Source of the DNA: Porphyrobacter sp.
GTDB taxonomy: Bacteria > Pseudomonadota > Alphaproteobacteria > Sphingomonadales > Sphingomonadaceae
NCBI GenBank assembly: GCA_027531395.1
Contig: JAPZRO010000002.1
Location: 112,866 to 176,865 of the forward strand
Direction of reading: 5' to 3'
DNA length: 64,000 bases
A model generated the notes under the pieces. That model was given only the letters and a program-made list of their open reading frames with translations, made no database searches and was not told where the DNA came from. Position numbers and translations under genes: made by a program. Positions 16,755-25,581 of this stretch are shown here, piece after piece; position 1 is the first letter of the stretch; every line of letters begins with the position of its first letter.

Positions 16755-17377
16755 CGCTCTCGGCCCGGCCCAGCATCTACGAAGCGCTCGCGCGGCTGTT
16801 TGCCGAGGGGCATGCGCGCGACATTCCCGATCTGCTGAGCGATGCGCAGTTCGCGCGCGACGGGCGGGCGACCCCGGCCGCGGTGCTGATCGCGATCACC
16901 GATGTGCCGGACGATCCGCAGGTAATCCTCACCCAGCGCCCCCGCTCGATGCGCGATCACCCGGGACAGGTCGCCTTTCCCGGCGGCAAGATCGATCCGG
17001 GCGAGGATGCCGTCACCGCCGCCCTGCGCGAGGCCGAGGAGGAACTCGGCCTGCCGCGCGCCGCGGTGCGGGTGATCGGCACCAGCGATCTCTACCACAC
17101 CGGCACCGGCTTCATCGTCACGCCCGTTGTCGGCGTGGTGCCGCCGGGGCTTGATCTGCGCCCCGATCCGGTCGAGGTGGCCGACTGGTTCGAGGCGCCG
17201 CTTTCGCTGCTGCTCGATCCGGCCAGCTGGACCGCGAACGAGGCCTATTGGCGCGGCGCGACGCGGCGCTATCTCGAACTCGACTGGCAGGGTTTCCGCA
17301 TCTGGGGCGTGACGGCGGCGATCATCGCCAACCTGTCGCGCCGGATTGCGGTGGAGGGGCTCAGGGATGCTGCGTGA
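16751..17377 (+). CDS. Nudix hydrolase, CoA pyrophosphatase type
   Basis: 208 residues. A full Nudix box GGKIDPGEDAVTAALREAEEELG runs from about residue 77. It is preceded by ILTQRPRSMRDHPGQVAFPGG, matching the CoA-specific LLTKRxxxLxxHxGQxxFPGG motif (NudL/PCD1 family). It is predicted to hydrolyse CoA to phosphopantetheine and 3',5'-ADP. It overlaps both DUF1285 and the CCA transferase, so the three are one translationally coupled unit. Confidence 0.93.
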   Translation: MTLSARPSIYEALARLFAEGHARDIPDLLSDAQFARDGRATPAAVLIAITDVPDDPQVILTQRPRSMRDHPGQVAFPGGKIDPGEDAVTAALREAEEELGLPRAAVRVIGTSDLYHTGTGFIVTPVVGVVPPGLDLRPDPVEVADWFEAPLSLLLDPASWTANEAYWRGATRRYLELDWQGFRIWGVTAAIIANLSRRIAVEGLRDAA

Positions 17378-18557
17378 TCTGTCGCTAGCCGAATGGCCGC
17401 GCCGCGCCGGCCTTGCCGCGCTGACGGCGGCGCTGGGGGCGGACAAGATCCGCTGGGTCGGCGGGGCGGTGCGCGACAGCCTGCTGGGGGCCGAGGTGCA
17501 TGATGTCGACTGCGCCACGCTGCTGATGCCCGCCGAGGTGATCGACCGCTGCCGCGCCGCCGGCATCCGCACTGTCCCAACAGGGATCGAGCACGGCACC
17601 GTCACCGCGATCCTCAAGGACGGGCCGGTCGAGATCACCACTCTGCGGCGCGATGTCGCCACCGACGGCCGGCGCGCCACCATCGCCTTCGCCTCCGACT
17701 GGCGCGAGGATGCCGCGCGGCGCGATTTCACCATCAACGCGCTCTATGCCCATCCCGAAACGCTGGAGATCGCGGACTTCTTCGGCGGTCTGGACGACCT
17801 GCGCGCAAGGCGGGTGCGCTTCATCGGCTCGGCCCAGCAGCGGATTGCCGAGGATCACCTGCGGATCCTGCGCTACTACCGCTTCCAGGCGCGCTTCGGC
17901 GCCGAGCTTGACGCAGCGGCCGAGGCGGCCTGCGCCGAACTTGCGCATACCTTGAAGGGCCTCAGCCGCGAGCGGATTGCCGCCGAGCTGCTGGCCCTGC
18001 TCGCCCTGCCCGATCCGCATCCGACCCTTGAACGGATGCGGGCGAACGGCGTGCTCGGCGTGATCCTGCCCGAGGCCTGCGCCGCGCAGCTGGCCGCATT
18101 CGCCCGGCTGATCGAGGCCGAGCGCACGCAGGGCTTCCAGCCCGATCCCGTGCGGCGCCTGGCCGCGCTGCTTCCGCCCTCGCCCGAAGTGGCGGAGACC
18201 GTCGCCGCGCGCCTGCGCCTTTCCAAGGCCCAGCGCACACGGCTTGTCACCGCTGCCGAGCGCAGCGCCGGCGATGCCGACAACCCGCAGACGCTCGCCT
18301 ATAACCTCACCCCGCCGCTGGCGATTGACCGGCTCTTGCTGCTCGGCGGCGATGCGCGGGTGCTCGAAGGCTGGAGCGTGCCGGTCTTCCCCTTGAAGGG
18401 CGGCGCGATCGTCGCGCGCGGGGTCAGCGCCGGGCCGGACGTGGCGCGCGTCCTCCAGCAGGTCGAGGCACGCTGGGTGGCCGAGGGCTTCCCCGATTCC
18501 GCCCGGATCGAGCAATTGCTCGCCGAAGCGCTGGCCGGTCTGCCCCCAAGGGGATGA
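17367..18557 (+). CDS. cca: CCA tRNA nucleotidyltransferase / poly(A) polymerase family
   Basis: 396 residues from ATG 17367, which has an AGGGGCTCAGGG region upstream and overlaps the Nudix gene by 11 bases. The class II nucleotidyltransferase head is clear: WVGGAVRDSLLG, the metal-binding DVDCAT (canonical DxD), the TGIEHGTVT loop, RRDFTINAL and EDHLRILRYYRFQARFG. It adds or repairs the 3' CCA of tRNAs. The C-terminal half is helical and shorter than HD-domain versions; no HD motif is seen. Confidence 0.93.
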   Translation: MLRDLSLAEWPRRAGLAALTAALGADKIRWVGGAVRDSLLGAEVHDVDCATLLMPAEVIDRCRAAGIRTVPTGIEHGTVTAILKDGPVEITTLRRDVATDGRRATIAFASDWREDAARRDFTINALYAHPETLEIADFFGGLDDLRARRVRFIGSAQQRIAEDHLRILRYYRFQARFGAELDAAAEAACAELAHTLKGLSRERIAAELLALLALPDPHPTLERMRANGVLGVILPEACAAQLAAFARLIEAERTQGFQPDPVRRLAALLPPSPEVAETVAARLRLSKAQRTRLVTAAERSAGDADNPQTLAYNLTPPLAIDRLLLLGGDARVLEGWSVPVFPLKGGAIVARGVSAGPDVARVLQQVEARWVAEGFPDSARIEQLLAEALAGLPPRG

Positions 18558-18801
18558 ACCGCAAGAAAAGCGGGGCAGGCCGATCCCGCAACAAGCTTGC
18601 GGCGGTTGTTCGCCGCAGCGCGCCCTTGCTAGGAACCTTCTGCGGGTTTTGTGCATTTATTGCTCACGCGTTTCAATCGAACCGGGCCGCTTTGGCCTGT
18701 CCTTTCGAGGTGGTCTTCGGGCCATGGCGACGCGTGTCTCCCGCCGTTGCTGCCACCCCCCGGCAGTGCCCCGACGAAGTCCAAGAATGGAGATTAGATC
18801 G

Positions 18802-19344
18802 ATGAACACCGTAAAGCGCGCGCTGCTGGCCACCTTCCTCGCCGCCAGCCCCGCCCTCGTCCCTGCTGCTGCCATGGCGCAGGATGTCGGCGCCACGGTC
18901 TACGGCAATGACGGCAATCCGATCGGCACGGTCGAAGCCAAGGCCGACGGGATCGTCACGATCGACACCGGCAAGCACAAGGCCCCGATCCCCGCCGACC
19001 TGATCGGCTCCGGGGCCAGCGGGCCAAGCATCAATGCCACCAAAGCCCAGATCGACGCGATGATGGACGAACAGGTCGCTGCGGCGATCGCCCAGCGCGA
19101 TGCGGCGCTGGTTGTCGGCGCGGCGGTGGTTTCGGCCAACGGCAATCCCGCCGGCACACTCAAGCAGGTCGATCTCGCCGCTGATGCGATCATCCTCGAA
19201 AGCCCCGAAGGCCCGGTCGCGCTCAAGAGGGAGCATTTCGCGGTGAGCCCCGAAGGCAAGCTGATGGCGCTGTTCACCCGCGAGCAGATCGCCAGCGCCG
19301 CCGCCAGCGCGCAGGCCGCCAGCACCGGCGGCGCGGCGCAGTAA
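18802..19344 (+). CDS. periplasmic hypothetical protein with duplicated PRC-like segments
   Basis: 180 residues with a signal peptide ending AMAQD (cleavage about 26/27). ATG 18802 was chosen for the GGAG about 10 bases upstream. The mature protein has two similar beta-rich segments: GATVYGNDGNPIGTVEAKADGIVTID and GAAVVSANGNPAGTLKQVDLAADAIILE-type strings. The second corresponds to the first about 90 residues later. This suggests an internal duplication of a PRC-barrel-like unit. The 244-bp upstream gap holds two small hairpins (18586-18616) but no supported gene. Confidence 0.75.
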   Translation: MNTVKRALLATFLAASPALVPAAAMAQDVGATVYGNDGNPIGTVEAKADGIVTIDTGKHKAPIPADLIGSGASGPSINATKAQIDAMMDEQVAAAIAQRDAALVVGAAVVSANGNPAGTLKQVDLAADAIILESPEGPVALKREHFAVSPEGKLMALFTREQIASAAASAQAASTGGAAQ

Positions 19345-19363
19345 TCCGCTCTGAACGCAAGCG

Positions 19364-19392
19364 GGGCCGCAGGCACGTTCGGCCTGCGGCCC
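19364..19392. terminator. bidirectional hairpin between convergent genes
   Basis: GGGCCGCAGGC, a 7-base loop, then GCCTGCGGCCC gives an 11-bp perfect stem between the stop of the periplasmic protein and parC. There is no long T tract. Confidence 0.65.
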
Positions 19393-19398
19393 TGCTGC

Positions 19399-21696
19399 TC
19401 AATCGAAGCGGTTCGACTTGGGGAAGCCCTGCGGCGGCATCCGTCCGGCCGCGCCGCGCGCGACCTTCCACATGCGGATTTCGGTCTCGGTGCGGGTGCG
19501 TTCGCCCGATCCGCCCATTTGCCAGCTGAGGCCATCGGCGAGCACGAAGGTGGTCGCATCCGACAGCCCGCCGTCGCGGAAGCGCTGGAGCTGCACCCCT
19601 TGCCCGCGCGTCATCACCGGCAATTCCTCGAGGTTGAACACCACCAGCTTGCGGTTGTCGCCGACGCAGGCGACGTGATCGTGGGTCTCGCCGATGCGCC
19701 GGATTACCCGCAGCACCGCGCCGTCCTTGAGGTTGACGACCTGCCGGCCCTTGCGGGTTTCGGCCAGCAGCTCGTTCATCTCGGCCACGAAGCCCTTGCC
19801 GTGGCTGGAAGCGAGCAGCAGCCGCCCGCCCGGCTTGTGCACCATCATCGCGCTGATCGAAGCCTCGCTTTCGAGATCGATCATGCTGCGCACCGGCTCG
19901 CCGAAGCCGCGCGCGCCGGGCAGCTTGTCGCAGCCGAGCGTGAAGAACCGCCCGTCGGACGCGGCAAGCAACAGTTTGTCGGTGGTCTGGGCGTGGCAGA
20001 TGAAGGCGAGGCCGTCGCCCTCCTTGTATTTGAACTCCTGATCGAGCGGCACGTGGCCGCTCGCGGCGCGGATCCAGCCCTTCTGGCTGAGGATCACGGT
20101 GACCGGCGCCTTCTCGATCATCGCGTCCATCGAGAATTCGACCGTCGCTGCGGCCTCGGCAATCAGCGTGCGGCGACGGCCCAGCGCGGTGTCCTCGGCA
20201 TAGTCCTTGCGCAGCGCCTTGAGGTCGCGCTTGAGCCGGGTGCGCTGGCGGGCCGGGCTTTCGAGCAGCTTTTCAAGCTCGTCCTGCTCGGCGAGCAGAT
20301 CGTCCATTTCCTTGCGCAGCTGCATCTCCTCAAGCTTGCGCAAGCTGCGCAGCCGCATGTTGAGGATCGCCTCGGCCTGCCGGTCGGTGAGGTCGAACTC
20401 GGCCATCATCACCGGCTTGGGCTCGTCCTCGGTGCGGATGATCTCGATCACCCGGTCGAGGTTGAGGAAGGCGATGATGTAGCCGCGCACCAGCTCCAGC
20501 CGCCGCTCGATCTGGTCCAGCCGGTGGCGCGCGCGGCGCTGGAGGATGTCGATCTGGGCGAGCGTCCAGTGTTCGAGCAGCTCCTTGAGGCCCATCACCA
20601 TCGGGGTGCGGGTGGCGTCCAGAACGTTGAGGTTGAGGCTGAAGCGGGTCTCCAGATCGGTCAGCTTGAACAGGCTTTCCTTGAGCAGGTCAGGATCGAC
20701 ATTACGGCTCTTGGGCACCAGCACGATGCGGATCGCCTCGTCGCTTTCGTCGCGCACGTCCTCGAGGATCGGCAGCTTGCGATCGGCGATGGCCTGAGCG
20801 ATCTGTTCGATCAGCTTGGACTTGGGCACCTGATAGGGGATTTCCGAGATCACCAGCTGCCACTGCCCGCCGCCGAGCCGCTCGATCCCCGCCGCGATAT
20901 CGGCCTCGTCCTTGGCCTCCGGCGCATGGAAGCGCCCGCGCAGGCGGAAGGCCCCGCGTCCGGTGCGATAGGCCTCGCTGATAACGGCGGCGCTGTCGAC
21001 CACCTGCCCGCCGGTGGCGAAATCGGGGCCGTGGAACAGCTCCATCAGCCTTTCGTGGGTGACGTGGGGATTGTCGATCAGCTCCAGCGTCGCATCGATG
21101 ATCTCCGCGACATTGTGGCTGGGGATGCTGGTCGCCATGCCCACCGCAATCCCGCTCGCGCCATTGGCCAGCAGGTTGGGGAACAGACCAGGGAAGATGT
21201 CGGGCTCGACTTCCTCGCCATTATAGGTCGGCAGGAAATCGACCGTGCCCTCGTCCAGCCCGGCCATCAATTCGAGCGCGGTCTTCGTCAGGCGGGCTTC
21301 GGTGTAGCGGTAGGCGGCGGCATTATCGCCGTCGACATTGCCGAAGTTCCCCTGCCCCTCGACCAACGGGTATCGGAGCGCGAAATCCTGCGCGAGGCGC
21401 ACCATCGCGTCATAGACACTCGCATCGCCATGCGGGTGATACTTGCCGATCACGTCGCCGACCACGCGCGCGGACTTCTTGAAGGCGGACGAGGGATCGA
21501 GCTTCAGCTGCCGCATCGCCCACAGCAGGCGGCGGTGCACCGGCTTCAGCCCGTCGCGCAGGTCCGGGAGCGAACGCGCGGTGATGGTCGAGAGGGCATA
21601 GACGAGATAGCGCTCGGACAGCGCGGCATCGAACGGCGCATCAACGATGGCATCGAAGCCGTCGTCAGGCTCCCCGGTGGTGACTTGATCGGACAT
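19399..21696 (-). CDS. parC: DNA topoisomerase IV subunit A
   Basis: 765 residues, the ParC length. The GyrA/ParC breakage-reunion domain is clear: [42 protein letters not shown], and catalytic Tyr131 in YRYTE. The C-terminal part forms a shortened propeller; there is no acidic GyrA-box (QRRGGKG) motif, favouring ParC over GyrA. It works with ParE to decatenate sister chromosomes. It is downstream of the ferredoxin gene on the same strand after a 61-bp gap that probably holds its promoter. Confidence 0.94.
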   Translation of the reverse strand: MSDQVTTGEPDDGFDAIVDAPFDAALSERYLVYALSTITARSLPDLRDGLKPVHRRLLWAMRQLKLDPSSAFKKSARVVGDVIGKYHPHGDASVYDAMVRLAQDFALRYPLVEGQGNFGNVDGDNAAAYRYTEARLTKTALELMAGLDEGTVDFLPTYNGEEVEPDIFPGLFPNLLANGASGIAVGMATSIPSHNVAEIIDATLELIDNPHVTHERLMELFHGPDFATGGQVVDSAAVISEAYRTGRGAFRLRGRFHAPEAKDEADIAAGIERLGGGQWQLVISEIPYQVPKSKLIEQIAQAIADRKLPILEDVRDESDEAIRIVLVPKSRNVDPDLLKESLFKLTDLETRFSLNLNVLDATRTPMVMGLKELLEHWTLAQIDILQRRARHRLDQIERRLELVRGYIIAFLNLDRVIEIIRTEDEPKPVMMAEFDLTDRQAEAILNMRLRSLRKLEEMQLRKEMDDLLAEQDELEKLLESPARQRTRLKRDLKALRKDYAEDTALGRRRTLIAEAAATVEFSMDAMIEKAPVTVILSQKGWIRAASGHVPLDQEFKYKEGDGLAFICHAQTTDKLLLAASDGRFFTLGCDKLPGARGFGEPVRSMIDLESEASISAMMVHKPGGRLLLASSHGKGFVAEMNELLAETRKGRQVVNLKDGAVLRVIRRIGETHDHVACVGDNRKLVVFNLEELPVMTRGQGVQLQRFRDGGLSDATTFVLADGLSWQMGGSGERTRTETEIRMWKVARGAAGRMPPQGFPKSNRFD

Positions 21697-21757
21697 ACCG
21701 CCCGTCTAGCAACCCGCGCCCGCGCGAGGGAGAGGGCTTTCCACAGGGTTGCGCCTT

Positions 21758-22093
21758 TTACATCCGCCTGAGGTCATTGCTTTCGCTGGGCACCGAGACG
21801 GTCAGCCCGTCCATCTCCGCGGTCAGCTCGATCTGGCACGACAGGCGGCTAGTGCGCCGCGCCCCGGCGGCGAAGTCGAGCATGTCCTCCTCTTCCTCGG
21901 CGGCAGACGGCAGGCGCTCGAACCACTCGGGCGCAACGATCACGTGGCAGGTGGAGCAGGCCATCTGCCCCTCGCAGGTGCCTTCGAGCGGCAATCCCGC
22001 CGCCTGCCCGACGCGCAGCAGGTTGTCGCCCGGCTCGGCGATCGTCTCCACCGGCTTCCCGCGCGGATCGATGAAGGTGATGGTGATGCTCAC
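21758..22093 (-). CDS. fdx: 2Fe-2S ferredoxin, adrenodoxin type
   Basis: 111 residues. The cluster ligands are visible as CEGQMACSTCH (Cys40, Cys46 and Cys49) with the fourth Cys in RLSCQIEL (about 85). This C-x5-C-x2-C...C pattern and the acidic EEEED loop are those of vertebrate-adrenodoxin-like ferredoxins that serve Fe-S assembly or P450s. It overlaps the cysteine desulfurase stop by 4 bases (ATGA), so a role in Fe-S assembly is more likely than with the P450 at 55.6 kb. Confidence 0.93.
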   Translation of the reverse strand: MSITITFIDPRGKPVETIAEPGDNLLRVGQAAGLPLEGTCEGQMACSTCHVIVAPEWFERLPSAAEEEEDMLDFAAGARRTSRLSCQIELTAEMDGLTVSVPSESNDLRRM

Positions 22094-23187
22094 AGGCCTT
22101 GCTCCTGCGCCGCAGCCTTGATCGCGGCGGCGGCGGTTTCGATGTCTTCAAGGCTCGTATAGCGCCCGAATCCGAGGCGGATAGAGGACTTTGCCTCTGC
22201 GTCGGTAAGGCCGATGGCGCGCAGCACATGGCTCGGCCGGCCCGATCCGGAGGCGCAGGCCGAACCCGCGGAGAACATCACCGAGCGGCACTCGCTCATC
22301 AGCCGAGCGACGTCGAGGCCGTCCTTGCGAAGGTTGAGATTGCCGTGCCAGCGCTGGGTGTCGCTGCCGTTGAGGGTCCAGCCGTCGAACATCTCGCGCG
22401 CGCGGCGCCACAGGGCGTCGACATGGGCCGCGTCCTCTTCCCTGCGCGCCAGCGCCAGCCGCGCCGCCGCGCCGAAGCCTGCGATCAGCGCGGGGCTGAG
22501 CGTGCCCGAGCGCAGCCCCTGCTCCTGCCCGCCGCCATGGGTCTGCGGCTGCAAGTCCACCCCGTCGCGCACCCACAGCGCGCCGATGCCCTTGGGGCCG
22601 TGGAGCTTGTGCGCCGAGACCGCGATCAGATCGGCATTATCGGGCGCGGCGAGCTTGCCCGCGCCCTGCACCGCATCGCACAGGAAATAGCTCCCCGCCG
22701 CATGGGCCGCCGCTGCCAGCGCATCGACCGGCTGGATCGTCCCGATCTCGTTGTTGACCTGCATCACAGCGGTGAGATGCACGTCCTCAGGAATGGTCGC
22801 ATCCGCCGCGACAAGGCCGTCACCGTCGACCGGCAGCACCAGCATCTCGGTGGTATCGCGCATGGCGTGGCCGCAATCGAGCACTGCGGCGTGCTCGATG
22901 GCCGAGACCGCGATGGCGTTGGTGCCGCCTCCGCGCGCGGTGCCCTTGATCGCAAGGTTGATCGCCTCGGTCGCGCCCGAGGTGAAGATCACTGTGCCCC
23001 CGGGAGGGAACAGCGCCGCGACCTGCTCGCGCGCAGCCTCGATCGCGGCGGCGGCCATGCGGCCCATGCGGTGGGGGGAATGGGGGTTGCCGAAAGTGTC
23101 GCCCTCCGGCCCGCCGAGCCAGCGCAACATCGCCTCGCGCGCTTCGGGGGCAAGGGGCGTGGTGGCCTGGTAGTCGAGGTAGATCAT
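22090..23187 (-). CDS. cysteine desulfurase (NifS/IscS-like) 1
   Basis: 365 residues. Start MIYLDYQATTPLAPEAREAM is the NifS signature. FTSGATEAINLAIKG binds the PLP phosphate, IEHAAV is the active-site His segment, SAHKLHGPKGIGAL holds the PLP Lys, and SAGSACASG carries the catalytic Cys. It should convert cysteine to alanine with transfer of persulfide sulfur. It is coupled to the ferredoxin gene and separated from a second desulfurase by a palindromic repeat element. Confidence 0.93.
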   Translation of the reverse strand: MIYLDYQATTPLAPEAREAMLRWLGGPEGDTFGNPHSPHRMGRMAAAAIEAAREQVAALFPPGGTVIFTSGATEAINLAIKGTARGGGTNAIAVSAIEHAAVLDCGHAMRDTTEMLVLPVDGDGLVAADATIPEDVHLTAVMQVNNEIGTIQPVDALAAAAHAAGSYFLCDAVQGAGKLAAPDNADLIAVSAHKLHGPKGIGALWVRDGVDLQPQTHGGGQEQGLRSGTLSPALIAGFGAAARLALARREEDAAHVDALWRRAREMFDGWTLNGSDTQRWHGNLNLRKDGLDVARLMSECRSVMFSAGSACASGSGRPSHVLRAIGLTDAEAKSSIRLGFGRYTSLEDIETAAAAIKAAAQEQGL

Positions 23188-23202
23188 GAGCCTGCCCCTA
23201 CC

Positions 23203-23306
23203 TCGTCATTGCGAGCGAAGCGAAGCAATCCATGGCCCAACGTTGCGACCTGGCGCCATGATGGGCCATGGATTGCCGCGTCGCCTTCGGCTCCTCGCAA
23301 TGACGA
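23203..23306. repeat. interspersed palindromic repeat, family A copy 1
   Basis: The outer arms TCGTCATTGCGAG (23203-23215) and its reverse complement (23294-23306) enclose a second perfect 14-bp inverted repeat around CAATCCATGGCCCA. It lies between two desulfurase genes, 2 bases from the stop of the upstream one. A shorter copy with the same outer arms is at 43172-43249. Confidence 0.85.
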
Positions 23307-23308
23307 AA

Positions 23309-24319
23309 TTAGCACAGCGAAGCCCAGGCCTCGCTGAACCGCCCCAGATCCTCCGGCGTGGTTGACCACCCGAGGCTCACCCGGATCGTGCGCGCGGCGA
23401 CATCATCCGGCACGCCAAAGGCATCGAGCACCCGGCTTTTCTTGAGCGTGCCCGAGGAACAGGCGCTCCCCGCCGACACCGCAAATCCCATGGCGTCGAG
23501 CCGGATCAGCAGGGCTTGGGCGCTCATGGTCGGGTGGGTCAGCGCATAGATGTAATCGACCTGCTCGCCGATGATCAGGCGCTGACCTGCGACACGTGCG
23601 GCGAAGGCGGCGCGCTGTTCCGCGGTGCTTGCCCAAGCGCCCGCCTCCAGCGCCGCCGCCATACCCATTGCGCCGGGCAGGTTTTCGGTCCCCTGCCGGT
23701 AGCCGCGCTCATGCCCGCCGACCGGCTCCAGCAAGTTGAAGTCCCGCACCAGCAGCGCCCCCACACCGATCGGCCCGCCGAACTTGTGGGCGCCGACGAC
23801 GATCATATCCGCTTCCGGCAGCGCCAGCTTGCCCGCGCTTTGGGCACAGTCCGACAGCAGTAACGCGTCCGCTTCAGCCAGCGGGCCGGCCATCTGCGCA
23901 ACCGGATTGATCGTGCCGGTCTCGGAATTGACGTGCTGGACGGCAAGCAGCGTAGCGGCATCGAAGGGTTCGTCGCCGGTGAAAACCTCGGCATCCGGCG
24001 CCGCCCGAAACACGGCATCATGCTCGACCGCGCTGACGATCCGGCGCTTGGCCTTCGCGCGGTTCAGCGCGATCCACAGAGCCTCGCTCGCGCCCGAGGT
24101 GAAGATCAGCTCGTAGTTTTTGTCTCCTTGGCCCAACCCCAGCGCCGCCTTGATCCGCTCGCGCGCATCCTCCAGCGCAGCGCGCGCGCGGCGGCCTTCG
24201 GCATGAGGGCTCGAGGGGTTCGCCCAGATGGCAAAGCCCTCCTCCATCGCTGCCTTGGCCTCGGGGCGCAGCGGCGAGGTGGCGGCGTGATCGAGATAGA
24301 CCCGCTGGGGAATGACCAT
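23309..24319 (-). CDS. cysteine desulfurase (NifS/IscS-like) 2
   Basis: 336 residues. All hallmark positions are kept: VYLDHAATSPLRPEA, FTSGASEALWIAL, VEHDAV, GAHKFGGPIGVGAL with the PLP Lys, and SAGSACSSG with the catalytic Cys. It is shorter than and clearly diverged from its tandem partner, so it is an old paralogue rather than a recent duplication. The stop codon abuts the palindromic repeat. It diverges from an alpha/beta hydrolase gene across a 100-bp promoter region. It probably supplies sulfur to a suf-type machinery outside the window. Confidence 0.92.
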   Translation of the reverse strand: MVIPQRVYLDHAATSPLRPEAKAAMEEGFAIWANPSSPHAEGRRARAALEDARERIKAALGLGQGDKNYELIFTSGASEALWIALNRAKAKRRIVSAVEHDAVFRAAPDAEVFTGDEPFDAATLLAVQHVNSETGTINPVAQMAGPLAEADALLLSDCAQSAGKLALPEADMIVVGAHKFGGPIGVGALLVRDFNLLEPVGGHERGYRQGTENLPGAMGMAAALEAGAWASTAEQRAAFAARVAGQRLIIGEQVDYIYALTHPTMSAQALLIRLDAMGFAVSAGSACSSGTLKKSRVLDAFGVPDDVAARTIRVSLGWSTTPEDLGRFSEAWASLC

Positions 24320-24333
24320 TTCCTCACAAGAAA

Positions 24334-24361
24334 TTGCGATTTTCGTGCGTGCCCCTATATA
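24334..24361 (+). promoter_or_regulatory. predicted sigma-70-type promoter for the hydrolase
   Basis: TTGCGA and TATATA are separated by 16 bases, 59 bases before the hydrolase ATG. The -10 element is inside a 10-bp palindrome CCTATATAGG (24354-24363), so it could serve both directions. Confidence 0.4.
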
Positions 24362-24419
24362 GGCCGCGCAATCGCCAGCGCCACCCGGCGCGCAGGCTCT
24401 CGATCACAAGGTTTGCCCG

Positions 24420-25076
24420 ATGCCCTCAGTCATCTTTCCCGGCCCGGAAGGCCGCCTTGAAGGCCGTTTCTCGCCCCCGCCCCGCCCGCGCGCGCCGGTG
24501 GCCATGATCCTCCACCCGCATCCCGAAGGCGGCGGCACGATGAACGACCGGATCGTGCAGCGGCTCTACAAGACCTTCGCGGATCGCGGCTTTGCGACGC
24601 TGCGCTTCAACTTCCGCGGTGTGGGCCGCTCGCAAGGGTCGTTCGACAGCGGGATCGGCGAGTTGTCCGACGCGGCGAGCGCGCTCGACTGGGTACAGTC
24701 GATCCACCCCGAGGCGCAGAGCACCTGGATCGCGGGCTATTCCTTCGGCGCGCTGATCGGGATGCAGCTTTTGATGCGCCGCCCCGAAGTGCGCGGCTTC
24801 ATCTCGGTCGCGCCGCCCGCCAACATGTATGATTTCTCCTTCCTCGCCCCCTGCCCGGCGAGCGGCATCTTCGTGCAGGGCGCGGCGGACACGGTGGTGC
24901 AGCCCACTGCAGTGCAGAAGCTTGTCGACAAGCTGCGCACCCAGAAGCACATCACCATCCACCACGAGGAAATCCCGCGCGCCAACCACTTCTTCGAGAA
25001 CGAGCTCGAGGAACTGATGGCCTCGGTCGATAACTATCTCGACTTCCGCCTGAGCCCGGACTGCCCGATCAAGTGA
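24420..25076 (+). CDS. alpha/beta hydrolase of the COG2945 type
   Basis: 218 residues. The fold is marked by ILHPHPEGGGTMNDRIVQ (about 30-47), LRFNFRGVGRSQG and the nucleophile elbow GYSFG (Ser about 102), with a distal Asp in GAADTVVQP and His in ANHFFENEL. This small hydrolase family lacks an established substrate. It diverges from the cysteine desulfurase genes. Its stop codon lies at the edge of a 10-bp-arm hairpin. Confidence 0.88.
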   Translation: MPSVIFPGPEGRLEGRFSPPPRPRAPVAMILHPHPEGGGTMNDRIVQRLYKTFADRGFATLRFNFRGVGRSQGSFDSGIGELSDAASALDWVQSIHPEAQSTWIAGYSFGALIGMQLLMRRPEVRGFISVAPPANMYDFSFLAPCPASGIFVQGAADTVVQPTAVQKLVDKLRTQKHITIHHEEIPRANHFFENELEELMASVDNYLDFRLSPDCPIK

Positions 25077-25136
25077 CGGTTTTCGTTAGCGAGCGAAAGC
25101 GAGCTTAGGAAAACCGTCATCCCCGCGCAGGCGGGG
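25075..25136. terminator. hairpins ending the hydrolase gene, including a common palindrome
   Basis: GACGGTTTTC (25075-25084) and GAAAACCGTC (25109-25118) form a perfect 10-bp stem starting inside the stop codon. Next, CCCCGC/GCGGGG (25121-25136) belongs to the widespread short palindrome that reads CGTCATCCCCGC. Confidence 0.6.
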
Positions 25137-25171
25137 ATCCAGCCTGCTTGTGAGCGCAGCCGCCTCCGCGC

Positions 25172-25312
25172 GTTTTTTTGTGTTCCGCATCGTATCCGCG
25201 ATGCGAAATCCTCGCTCACACGCCCTGCGGGCGGGTGACCCGCCTGCGGCGGTTCAGCTTTGCTTCCGCTGCGGGCGGGCGTTCGCCCTTGCGGCCCGTC
25301 CGGCGGCGGGCC
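25172..25312. repeat. multi-hairpin repeat element, copy 2
   Basis: A T-run, a shared ATCCTCGCTCAC block, then CGCCC/GGGCG (25221-25233), GGGCG/CGCCC (25277-25288) and GGCCCG/CGGGCC (25293-25312). The order matches the element at 16.1 kb with altered but still pairing stems. The gene-free stretch 25077-25581 otherwise holds no supported gene; its remaining about 250 bases are AT-richer and unassigned. Confidence 0.7.
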
Positions 25313-25581
25313 GGGCCAGCACGACTCCGAAAAGTATCGCTGAATTCGGTCGCACCAAACGACAGGGTTCCTCCCCGTCCTGAAAGGATGGGGGCGGACG
25401 GGACGCGCGCTTTCTCTACTGATTTGATTGCAAAAAATACGGTATTGAAAAGCAACGCGAAACTGCTTCGCGCCTATCAAAAATCATAGTACCTTCGCGG
25501 GCGAGCGGAGCCGGAGGGTTCACGCTTCCCTAGGGCGCTCCGGCCACCGCTCCCACGATGATGGAGAGAGGAGCCCCGAGA

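Noticed and set aside
18554..18805. Short frame overlapping the CCA transferase stop
   Set aside because: It has no family features, overlaps hairpins, and no ribosome site other than the coupling ATGA.
21730..21741. DnaA box near parC (TTTCCACAG)
   Set aside because: It differs from the consensus at two positions and stands alone.
23203..23306. Insertion sequence
   Set aside because: Palindromic, about 100 bases, with no transposase; a miniature repeat instead. No IS is found in the window.
25034..25480. 148-residue minus-strand frame
   Set aside because: It runs through palindromic repeats and reads as the usual repeat-derived peptide; not a gene.
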